Source: Carnegiea gigantea
Lineage: Eukaryota > Streptophyta > Magnoliopsida > Caryophyllales > Cactaceae
Direction of reading: 5' to 3'
Length of the DNA stretch: 64,000 nucleotides
NCBI GenBank assembly: GCA_029747015.1
Contig: JAKOGI010000178.1
Coordinates: forward strand, 438,569-502,568
Notes under the pieces: generated by a model
What the model saw: only the letters and a program-made list of their open reading frames with translations
Database searches by the model: none
What the model was told of the DNA's origin: nothing
Program-made: the position numbers and the translations under genes
Part shown: positions 11,839 to 23,202 of the stretch, piece by piece
Layout: each line of letters opens with the position of its first letter
How positions within the stretch are numbered: the stretch's first letter is position 1

Positions 11839-14800
11839 CTCCTCCCTCCTTAAAAGAATTTCGTTCTCGAAATTCTAACCCAAAATTCAGTCTTTTCGAG
11901 AATGTACGTGCACAAGTATGATCAACACGGTAGTTTTCCAAAAGGTTTCATTTTGCAATCACTACTTCTTTTAAATTAAAAGAAAATGGCTTGTGGCATC
12001 CAGTCTCCTCCTCGCCAATCCTCTTCAAGCGTCTACTCACTCTATTTAGGCGGCGAGGGCAAATCGCATTGAAAAGGGGCAAATGAATTGGCATGGATAA
12101 TCATATCAAATTTATTTTAAATGAACGTCATTTTTAAAATTTTTATCTAAGTAATACTAGAATTGTAACGACTACTCTACACTTATGCATCAACACGAGC
12201 GGACATTTAAAGGATTTTCATGTATGGCAACTTAAACATAATAATTCGAGGTCATATCAAGGCATTCAACTTAACCAAGTTCATTCTAAAACATGAAGAA
12301 ATCGAATTATTTCAAAATCAAGTCAATCAACCAAGGCTTCCATATCACAGCAAAGTAGCAAGGGCACCAAAGTAGCAAGGACATAAGATAACCCAGTGTT
12401 TAAAAGACTTGTAATTATAAGCGACATCAATTACTATTACAAGGATATAACCTGTACATTACTAAGGGTAATTCATGATGCTATCAATTAGCAAGCAAGA
12501 AACAACTTGGAAGAAAAATGGCATGCTAAGAATGCAGGCTGATGGGCAGTGGGGGTTCAGTATGTTACTTGTAAGCACGTTGTTTCGGGTAGAGATCGCT
12601 CACCGGGACTAGTAGTTTCCATGAGGGAAGGAAGGCTTCTAAGTACTTAATTTACATGCATATATTTTCAAAACAATTGCTCAAGCATGTGAGTTACAGG
12701 GCATAATACAGCAAGCAACATGGGAGCTAGTAGAGGAATTACTCAAGAGCTCCTAAGCTTATGTTTCATATTAGAACTACAATAAACTAAACAAAAGATT
12801 TTCAGCTAGAGTGTGTAGCTGAAAGGATAATAAGTAGACGAGATAATCACAATGGCTTAGCTAATGAAAAGTTCAACCATAGGGTCTTCATAGAGAACTG
12901 ATTATCTCTACTCACTGAGAACATGCAAGCAAGATGACATGGTCATAGACATGAATCTACACCCCTTTTGCACCCTTATAAGAATATCACAAATATATAC
13001 GCAACACAGCCAACCCACTCCAGATCATGCATATTTCATAATTCATCGATCAAGTGATGTATAGACTCCAATGCGACCACAAGCACCCCTAGCACATTAT
13101 CATGTCACATGAACTAGATGGACAATCACATATTCACGCAAATGTAGGTCTCTAAGATTGCAAACTATTATTATGCAGAACAGTAGCACGACAATACTGC
13201 AAACCAAAACAAAAACAATCCCATGCTATTAATGGCAACAAGTAAGTCAGCTAATAAAGTAAAATACACTCTAAGGTTTCCCCATAAAGTTTAGTACATA
13301 ACATATGGTACAAGATAGCACGATCATGTCATGCCATGACACTTCGATCAATCATGCTAATGGTCATTTTATGCAACTCACACACCAAATTTAAAATAAA
13401 GAATTTAAATATGACCTTAGATACATTATCATGCTTCCCCCCTAAAACATGAAACATATAAAGGTGAACACATGCGAATGCAGCCTCTTACAGTTATTAT
13501 GTCATGCATTAAATACATATGTATACAACCACTCAAGCTATACCATAAGATAATAAAATTCACAGAGTGTAAACAATGGCTCGGAGATCATGTTGTTTGA
13601 CAAATCACACAAGTTAAATTGTTCGGCTAATTCAGCCACATACCTGACCAAACTCAAGCTAAGCAAACACCATGAAGTGCATTTACTAAACAATTCGTTG
13701 ACTAAACACATCAATGACTATTTAATAATAAGTCCAAAGTAACTATATAAGCTCCTATGAGCTTAGCACTACACGTATGCCACGTTGATACTCGAAGACA
13801 CTTAAGCTCAATCATTGTCACGCAAGAATGTACCTATATGACCGTATGTAAATGCAAACCTTAGGTTGTAACTTATAGTAAAAGGATAAGTCTTGGCTCT
13901 ATGGCTTATGGGCCTATATGCTTCGGCCACACGACTCTGATCAATCAATAAGGGCAAGAATATATGAATGCAGATTTCTATGGTCATCTCATGATGCTTC
14001 AAACATGGGCACATGCAGTTACTTAGCTATAACATGAAATTATAGAAGTCACGGAATGCAAATAATGAGTCAGTGGTCATGTCATGCTATGAATTAGAAA
14101 ACTTGTATTATCTAAACGACCAAGTCATGCAATAAACCAACTTAAGTCAAGCAAACATCAAGAAGTGCAACAACTTATTCATAAAACACATAACTGGTCA
14201 TGGACACATCAAGCAGTGAATGCATCTTGTCAAGTAAGTATTCAATAAATCTAGTTGCACATAGAAGCTTATGCTCATAGAACAACGCACGAACATCATT
14301 GTAAAGCAAATGCAAGTCTTCCGGCGCAACAGTAAGACCTAACAATGGAATTAGAAAAGGTCTTTTATGCAAAAGAAAAACCTTAACTCACTATTTAGGA
14401 AGGATCTCAACTTTCAAGGTCTCTATGTTTTGAAAGGAGAATGGTTTAACTGCTTCTAGCTCATTCCCTACCAACCATTGAGTGCATCTGTTCACTCCAT
14501 TATAGGGCCCGAGGAGCAAATCGTACTTTAGGGGCAAAGATGAGCTTATAGTTAAGGCTTCCCAATCATTCGATTTCAAATCATATGTTCTTTAAACCTT
14601 CGATTAAAATCTCCAAGGCATATAAGCGAAACAACTTTCAATTGAGCTAACACTTAACTCAGCTACGAAAATACGAGCCACGCGGCATACACCTTAGCAA
14701 ATGGTTCCTTCATCCAACCATTCAGCTCACTCAAGCCGCACCTAACTAGGTAAATGCGCTAACATTCCTATAAAACTCACCTTTGCACACAAGGCAGGCA

Positions 14801-14899
14801 TGTATCACGTCATCGTGAATGCGCTCTTAGGCAACTATATGAGATGCAAGACTCAGGTTGCAGACTATGGTCGCAGGACCATGCTCTGATACCATCAAT
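11839..14899 (-). mobile_element. LARD internal domain 1, non-coding, 3061 bp
   Basis: On the minus strand it runs from a primer site (14883-14899) to a polypurine tract (11839-11850). Next to the tract is a short palindromic motif (11854-11873), gaatttcg..cgaaattc, which I recall from the end of Del/Tekay-type chromoviruses. No gag, protease, reverse transcriptase or integrase is recognisable; the open frames present are all under 70 codons and not supported. Internal domain 2 is collinear with it apart from the LINE insertion, showing the two come from one family. Confidence 0.8.
14883..14899 (-). other. Primer binding site (initiator-Met tRNA) of LARD copy 1
   Basis: The + strand reads gctctgataccatcaat; its complement contains TGGTATCAGAGC, the standard plant initiator-Met tRNA primer site, a few bases from the LTR edge. 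Confidence 0.85.
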
Positions 14900-17800
14900 T
14901 GTAACACCCCCAGCCTCTAGGGCCAAGAGCGTTACATTTTCTTATCTTCTAACTTAAATTTTGGGGCGAAACGGACAGAATTTTCCCTAAAAACTGACTG
15001 TTTCCAGGCTAAAAGCCTTACAATAAACCCCTGCAAATCAACAGAAGCATAAAACATTTAAAAGAAGCTCAACGGCTATACGCCGAAGTTCATAACTCAA
15101 TGAGCCACTCGCTCAAAGTGCACCAAACATAACAGTTCATAATAAATGAAAGATACAACTCACGACCATACAGAGCGACCTTCGTGCGATATGCATTACA
15201 TGAATTAGAATACTTGGTTTATATACATTTACAAACTAAGAATACAATACATGACTTCATTAAACACGTAAGATCTCTTCAAATGGGCACACACGACACC
15301 TTACAAGTAAAAATAGATTCCATCTTGATATAGCTGACTCAACTTTTTCCTGTCATAAAGAAAACCAGGGGAAAGAGGGGGAGGAGAAGTGGGATGAGCA
15401 ACCATACCCTTAGTGAGTGTCTCCCACCCCCCTTAAGACAAAACCGTTGCAGGTAATAATATCTTTAATTGTCACATATTACATATTCATACTTTACTAT
15501 CATATTAAACATTCATAAAACCCTTATGGAAGGATCACTAAACATAAACTTCATTTTAATCACTCAAACATATTTCTAGACCCCTAAATAACCAACTTCT
15601 TAAAAACCAAGCACTCAATTCACATAAGTAAGTAACGAGGCTAAGCACAGAAACTTTTTTTTCATAAACATAACTATTTAGCATTCCATTCAAACTATAC
15701 ATGAAACCTCATTCATACAATGTGCACATAAGGCTATCAATTTTTATAATCATACCTTTCTTGGCATTTCATTCATATGATATGCACAAAATGCGCATTT
15801 CAAGTCTCAATCAAACCTCATTCATAGGGTATGTATGAAATATGCTCATAAAGCTTTCTTCTTCATATTCGTGTCTTACTTAGCATCTCATTCATAAGTT
15901 ATACTTGGAATATGCACATGTCATACACCGGAAGCTTTCTTTCTTTTCTTGAAAACACTTTGCTTAGCCTCTTGAGGCTTATAAAAACTCTTCTCTTAGC
16001 CTCTTGAGGCTCATATTCTTTAAAAGAAATCTCTTTCATATTGGTCGCACGCTGACCCTTATACACTTTTCACATTTCATCCATCTGGCCTCTTAATGGC
16101 CCATAAAAACTTTCTTTCTGAAATCCTTAAAATGGCATAATGCCGACTACTTTTCTTCGGTTATTAGGAAAATACATCTGGCATAAGATCATTACAGGGT
16201 GCTGATTGGATAAGATCTATTCTCAACCTCATAGTGAGACCTAACTCTCATGCTTAAGCTCCAACTCCCGGGACGGCTACATATAACAAATCGGACGATT
16301 ACCCTCGTCAGGGTCTTCTAGGGTCTCCTAGTACTAGGATTTATCCCCTTGGCTAACATAATCATTCATAATATATTATTCGAAGCACATTATCTTAGCC
16401 AATTGAAAGCGTACGGGCCATAACGGCTAATAATTTTGCTGCCACTTACAGCGAAATCCTTTTTCATACATTGCACTTTCTTTTTAATTAAATTCTTGAG
16501 GGATTCCCCTGTTCAAGCGAGTTCACTTCCAAAACGTAGTTTGTATAGCTAAAATAGGCCATTGATTGCTAATAGTCATGGCTACTATTGTTTTGAAACA
16601 CGGGAAACATCCTTTTTCAAAACAACACCTTCACATGCATAATGCATCTTGTTGACATAAAAGGGGAGGGATTCACGCATAATACATTTAAGCACTTCAT
16701 AATCATTTTATCACAATAAGCCACACACGGCCTCGTAATCCATGCGATTGCAGTAATCACAACCCAGACTCCCTTCTCACATAGCAACCGACCACAGGTC
16801 CTTGAACCACTCATAGTTCTACCTCAAACTATCCAACTACCATCTCGGTTTTAATTTCACAATTTAGTATTCTAATCATCATGATATACTGAAAAGCGAT
16901 ACGTAAACTTACGTAACTTACCAATGCTTAACTTACCGAACAAACTAATAACAATTAGCAGTGTGCTGCATCCAACGGTTATAACCATAGATATATATAT
17001 ACACACACACACACACATTCATACGACCTTGACTTTGAAACGAACGCTTAGTAGGCTGAGTTAAACTAACTAAGCATGAAACACGATTGCATTCATGTGC
17101 TACAGTGAAGGGGTGAACATGCTCATTTCGGCATTTGAATGTTGTTTCTAATGCTATTTCACAAGCATAATTCAGCTAAATAGACAAGTATCGATTCAAG
17201 GCGTTCATTCATTGTTTCGAAGTTACATTTCAAGTCTAATCAAGCCATTTAAGCATAGTACGATTCAAGATGTTGGTTTATTACTTCAAAGTTACTATTC
17301 AAGCCTAATGAAGCCATTTAAACATAATACGATTCAAGGCATTCGTTTAGTGCATCGCAGTTACTATTCAAGCCTAATGAGGCCATTTAAACATAATACG
17401 GTTCAAGGCATTCGTTCAGTACATCGGAGTTACCATTCAAGCCTAATGAGGCCATTTAAACATAATTTAACTATATGGAGAGGCATGGATTTCAAGTGTT
17501 CATATGATATTTCGAAGCTAATATTCTGGCATGGATTAACTACTATGCGAGCATTGATTCGAAGTGTCAACATGTTAATTCAAAGCTGCTAATTAAGCAT
17601 GAACCAACTCACGATTCAAGCATTGATTCTAAATGCTCACATAGCACTTCGAAGCTACTATTTAGGCATGAATTAACTAATTATACAAGTATTAATTCAA
17701 AATATTTTTAGGTCGTTTCCAAGGTTACTTTTAAATACGAACCAAGCCACTTAGCGTGCATCGAATATAGACATTCTTAATTCATTTCGAAGTCATTGTC

Positions 17801-19000
17801 AAGCATGAATTAGTTAACTCATCGGACATTGTTTCGAAGTATACGTATATTATTTCGAAGCTACTTCTAAGCATGTATTAGGTAAACTAACACATATCAA
17901 TTCAAAGCCACTTTCTAGTATTAATCAACCAAACTAACGTTTAACGATTCGAAGTCATTTTCAGGCATAAACTAACTAAACTTAACACACATCGCAACTT
18001 AAGGGTTAAAACCATTTCGAAACTACTAATACTTAGGAGGTGAGAAATACCCACTTGGAATCCAAGCTAGTAAGTCGACTTAGGGTTTGGTTCGGTTGGC
18101 ATGCACGGAATTTGGCTCGCCCCTTTTGCTTCCCCACTCGCTGGTTGCTGCTGCCCCATTCTGCCAACCTCAAGCCTTTGTTTGGTAGGGTCAAATTCGA
18201 GCCCACACTAGTAGTGGGAACGGTGGTGGTGGCGTTGGAGGTTTCAAACCCTAACCCCCCCTGAACCGTGGCTCTCGCTCAACCCATCTCTCTCTCACCA
18301 GCCTGCAAACAAATCGACTCTACCAGCGCCGGCCTCCTTGGCCACCAGAATAGTGCCCCAGTCGCCTGAATCGCGCCCAATTCTCATGGTGCTTTGAATT
18401 CCTTGTCACTCGACCTCCTCTCTCTCTCTCTCTCTCTCTGTGATGGCTGCGTCGGGCTAGTGGAGGAGCCTCCCGGCGGGCGTGCGCACGGGGGTGGCGC
18501 CACCGCCGGCAGCCTTCTCTCTCTCCTTCACTCATCCTTCTCTCTCTCTCCTTCTCTTTCTCTCGCTGGGTGTCGAGGTCACGGGCTGGTTGAGACCCCC
18601 CTTCTCGCCCACGGTCCTGCTGTGAAAGAGAAAGGGGCTTCGGTCCCCTATTCTACTTTTTTTTTAATCCAAAAGCCACACTAATTAAATCCTGTTCCCA
18701 TTTTTGTTATCGATCGGCCTAAGCTCAGTCGAAACGCCCTACAACTAACATCCTACTTAAACTTCGAGGATTGGCTAAATAAAACGAAAAAACGATTTTA
18801 AAAACTCGGGTTAGCATTGATTCAATAATTTTATAGTCAATAAAATCAATAATAACAATAGCAATTCTTTTTAATAAAATTATCGTTCACATAAGCACAT
18901 CGATACCAATTTAACTCATATGGTTAATAAAAATACGAATTTTGTAATGTAGAAGGTAAGGCAGCTACGTTAACATAAAAGAAAGAAGGCGAGTCTTACA
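14900..19000 (-). repeat. LARD LTR 2, the shared middle LTR, 4101 bp
   Basis: It begins tgtaacacccccag and ends gcgagtcttaca. Both edges abut LARD internal sequence, with a primer site on the left and a polypurine tract (19001-19011) on the right, so it served as the 5' LTR of one unit and the 3' LTR of the next. It lacks about 98 bp present in LTRs 1 and 3; the deletion point near 15162 is flanked by the short word actca in the longer copies. Confidence 0.88.
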
Positions 19001-19821
19001 CTCTTCCCCCGTTAAAAGAATTTCGTCCTCGAAATTCTAACCCTAAATTCAGTCTTTCTGAGAATGTACACACACAACTATGATCAATACGGTAGGTTTC
19101 CAAAAGGTTTCATTTTGCAATCGCTACATCTTTTAAATCGAAAGAAAATAGCTTATGGTATCCAGTCTCCTTCTCGCAAATCCTCTTCAAGCGTCTACTC
19201 ACTCTATTTAGGCAGCGAGGGCAAATTGCATTGAAGAGGGGAAAATGTGTTGGTATGGATAACCATATCAAACTTATTTTAAATGAACATCATCTTTAAA
19301 ATTTTTATCTAAGCAATACTAGAATCGCAACGACTACTCTACACTTACGCATCAACTCGAGCGGACATTTAAAGGATTTTCATGTATGGCAACTTAAACA
19401 TAATAATTTGAGGTCATATCAAGGCATTCAACTTAAACAAGTTCATCTTGAAACATGAAGAAATCAACAACAACAACAACAACAATAACAACAACTCCCA
19501 GTGTGGGTCCCGCTTTCGCGGGGTCTGGGGAGATCCAGCTGTAGGCAACCTTATCCCTACCGGTATTCCTACCCATAGAGAGGTTGATTCCTTAAGACCC
19601 ACAAAACAGTTTTTTTTTTTTTGAAAAAGGTTTATAGAGAAAACGATTGCAAACCAAAAACCAAGGAGGAGAAAATGGGCCGGAGAGCAAAATAAACAAG
19701 GAGCAGAGACATACCTCAACCAACCAGGGGCGCTAGATGCCGTCACATCCCAGAAAAGCACGACCTGCAGACAAGCACACCAAAACCCTACCCGCCCCAC
19801 CCCACCGAAGCTACTATCACC

Positions 19822-20963
19822 TACGCGGCCAGTCCCCTACAATCAGAGACCTTAATCCTATCCCGCCACAACCTCCTATCCTGAGCCATATCCTCCGTCA
19901 GACCGGCAACTCTCAGGTCCTCTCTAACCACTTCCTCTAGGCTCTTCTTCGGTCTTCCCCTCCCTCTCTTTCCACCGGGGGGGACGATCATCTCGCGCCT
20001 CCGTACTGGGGCAGCCACACTTCTCCTCTTTATGTGGCCGAACCATCTGAACCTCGATTCCCTCATCTTTCCCTCTATGGGGGCCAGTTCAGCTAAGCTC
20101 CTGATTACTCCATTCCTAATTCTGTTCAATCTCGTAAAACCACACATCCACCTGATCATTCTCATCTCAGCTACCATCAACCTTTGGGCCTACGTCTTCT
20201 TTAGAGGCCAACACTCCGATCCATAGAGGACAGTCGGTCTAACTACCATCCGATATACTTGACCTTTCAATCCTAGGCGCACTCTCTTGTCACACAGTAC
20301 CCCTGATGCTGACTTCCACTTTTACCAACACACTCTTATCCGCTGGCTAATATCCTCGTCAATGTCCCCATTTTGCTGAATGATCGAGCCCAGATACTTA
20401 AATTTAGCGACCTTTAATATCACCCTCCCATCCAATGTGATTTCTCCCCCCTCTTCTATCCTACCACAGAAACAGCAATGGAGGTATTCCGGTTTTGATC
20501 TACTTAAATGAAAACCCCTAGCTTCCAGCGTATGCCTCCAACTCTCCAACCTGTCATTCACCCCCTGCCTGGTCACATCGATAAGGACGATGTCATCTGC
20601 AAATAAAATGCACCAAGGCACCTCGTCGTGGATTCCTCTAGTGAGTTCATCCATAACTAAAGTGAAAAGAAACGGGCTTAGAGCGGAGCCCTGATGTAGG
20701 CCCATACTAATAGCGAAGTCGTTAGAGACCCCTCCCGGTGTCCTAACATGCGTCCACCCTGCCTCATACATATCCTTGATTACATGGATGTATGCGGGCG
20801 ATACCCTTTTCTCTTCCAAACACCTCCACAATACGTCCCTCGCGACTCGATCATACGCTTTCTCTCGGTCAATGAACACCATATGGAGATCCACCTTTCT
20901 ATCCCTGAACAAGCCCATGAGCCCTCTGAGGAGGTGGATCGCCTCAGTGGTCGATCTGCCTAG
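19822..20963 (-). pseudogene. LINE ORF, C-terminal part: reverse transcriptase palm and C-terminal region
   Basis: The minus-strand frame contains the reverse transcriptase core: FIDREKAYDRV (first palm Asp region), GLHQGSALSP, and the catalytic FADDIVLID motif, followed by the [18 protein letters not shown] segment and the RTE C-terminal region with RWFGHIKRR and the final WRDRI. It would copy the LINE RNA at the nicked target. Two in-frame stops are visible (near 20320 and 20196). The reading frame is separated from its N-terminal half by the chromovirus at 20964-27708; the apparent start at 21074 lies in that element's LTR and is not genuine. The 3' UTR follows at 19466-19821. Confidence 0.85.
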
Positions 20964-22049
20964 TGATGTATGTGTGCGTGGAAAGTGACCCAAATCAAAC
21001 TCAAACTCAAAACAAACCAAAGTGAAAAGAGAAATGAAAGATGGATGAGATGGAAGAAGATCTTCACCACACAAGAAAAGGATAGAACAAGATCTTGTAA
21101 TTGAGATAATCCTTCACGGAGCCACTCAATGACTTGATCTGGGGCTAATTCTCTTGTCTTAACCGAGGAATCACTCCAATGGAGAAGATAGAGAACCTAG
21201 AACACCACTTGAATTTGCCACAATTCAAGATATAGAACTAGGAATTTTAGATGCACTTTTGAGAAACACACTCAAAGTACTTGTATTGCTTTTGGAAATC
21301 TCATACAATCTGAATGACAAGCATCACACGCCCCTCCTCTTTTATAAGCTCAGCAAAAGACAACCAAAAGACTCAACAACTCCTAACAATTAAAACTAGC
21401 CAATGAAAAGACTAAGTAAAATGAAAAGACTCATCATAAAAGGGGTGGGGGAGGTTACAAGGAATATTCTAGGATTTCTATCAGCTGATTATCTCCATCT
21501 AGAAGCCTCCAAAACGTGCACAATATCAGCCACACAAACACATGTAACCAAAGACTCTTCACTTTCCCAGAATTAATCCTTGCAGCTGCCTCAACTTCAA
21601 CAGAGTATATCTTCCAGAATACTTGGCCAAAACACGCGTTCTTGGGCTTGCTAGAAATCCCTGGAAGTTTATTTTCCAGAATGGGCTCATTTGCTCAATT
21701 TGGATAAGCGGTTTAAAAGTTATGGCCCAAACAATGCACCTATCTCAGACTGGACTGGATCAGAATAATGTACCTTTGAGTGATATTTTGCCCAATCAAA
21801 TGACGTCCAAATTAAACAAACTTGGGCTTATTTTAAAGCTGAAATCTTAAGCTTCCACAGCATATGGGCCCTCAAGGTGTGGGTCTACTTGAGCTTGTCC
21901 AAAGTAGGGACGAATCGGGCACTAATTCTTCCGGAAGGAATAAAACTTTTCTACAGAGTTTTGCCACGTCTTTGACTTCTTGAAGCTTGATTGGGTCTTC
22001 CTTGGGCTGGGCTTGATGGTCTTTGGGCCGTTCATGATGGTCTCCATCA
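20964..22049 (-). repeat. 3' LTR (minus strand) of the inner chromovirus
   Basis: It is a direct copy of 26601-27708, beginning tgatgtatgtgtgcgtgg and ending tctccatca. It is followed on its right by ttcccccggg, the complement of the polypurine tract. Confidence 0.88.
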
Positions 22050-23202
22050 TTCCCCCGGGTGAGTGAAAGTTTGCCCTCAAACTAGGAAGGGGCTCATCAG
22101 TAAAATAGGGGCTAAGGTCGGAGACATTGAATGTAGCTGAAACTCCATAATCTCTGGGAAGATCAACCTTGTAAGCATTAGGCCCAACCTTCTCAAGGAT
22201 CTCAAAGGGCCCATCGGATCGAGGCATCAACTTAGATTTTCTTTTAGAAGGAAAACGTTCCTTTCACAGGTGAATCCAAACCAAGTCTCCAGGCTGAAAA
22301 TGTACCTCTTTTCGGTGCTTGTTGGCGCTTTGCATGGCTCTCTCATTAGCCTTGGCTATGTTGTCACGAACGCGAGCATGAAGTTCTTGAATTTCCTTGG
22401 CTCGTTTCTCGGCTTCCCAACTAAGTTTTGTAGGAGTGGGAATAGGAATAAGATCCAACAGACTCCTAGAATTATAGCCATAGACAACTTGAAAAGGAGA
22501 GAGTTGGGTGGACTTGCTAGGAACTCGATTAAATACAAACTCGGCATGGGGCAACAACTCATCCCAATTCCTCAAATGCTTCTTCACAAGGACTCGTAGG
22601 AAAGTACCCAAAGTCCTATTAGTGACTTCAGTTTGTCCATCGGTTTGGGGATGACATGTTGTGCTAAACTTGAGTTGAGTACCCAATTTACGCCACAAAG
22701 TGAGCCAAAAGTGACTAAGGAACTTAGGGTCACGATCGGATACCATACCCTTAGGAATGCCATGTAGTCTCACAATTTTCTTGGAGTACAAGTTAGCCAC
22801 TTGAGTAGCATCATTAGTAGTGTGGCAAGGGATGAAATGCGCCATCTTGGAAAATCGGTCCACAACTACTATAATGGAATCCTTGTTCTTTTGAGTTTTA
22901 GGCGAACCCGTAATGAAGTCCAAACTAATATCTTCCCAAGGGGCTTGAGGAATAGGAAGAGGGGAGTACAAGCCTTGGGGCAACGCATGGCTCTTAGCCA
23001 TTTGACAAGTAGAACATCTTTTGATGAAATGCTCTACATCTCTTGACAGCTTTGGCCAATAGTAGTATTCCTTCAACATTGCTCTTGTCTTTTCTACACC
23101 GAAATGGCCGGCTAGGGCTCCTCCATGTAGCTCTTGGATAAGGAGCTCTCTAAATCCGCATTGAGGAATGCAAAGGCGTGAGCCTTTAAATAGGAAACCC
23201 AT
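21950..23202 (-). pseudogene. Integrase of the inner chromovirus
   Basis: The frame 23202-22264 carries the HHCC zinc-binding residues H26, H33, C63 and C66 and the catalytic triad D95, D156 and E192 (the last in HPQTDGQTEVTN). It would insert the cDNA copy. It is cut by a stop at about 22262 (just after GDLVWIHL) and continues in the same sense as 22230-21922 with the GPY/F-like module (SDGPFEILEKVGPNAYKVDLP). No typical chromodomain follows; the tail has PSLRANFHSPGG, with the last part overlapping the LTR. The frame overlaps the end of the 847-codon frame by about 17 bp, the position of the frameshift. Confidence 0.85.

Noticed and set aside
13808..14014. Small frame repeated in both LARD internal domains (also 30617-30829)
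   Set aside because: The two versions differ without codon-position bias and have no recognisable family; simple collinearity of the internal domains explains them.
20322..21074. 250-codon frame appearing to start with a novel N terminus
   Set aside because: The first part is antisense chromovirus LTR; only the LINE reverse transcriptase from 20963 down is genuine.
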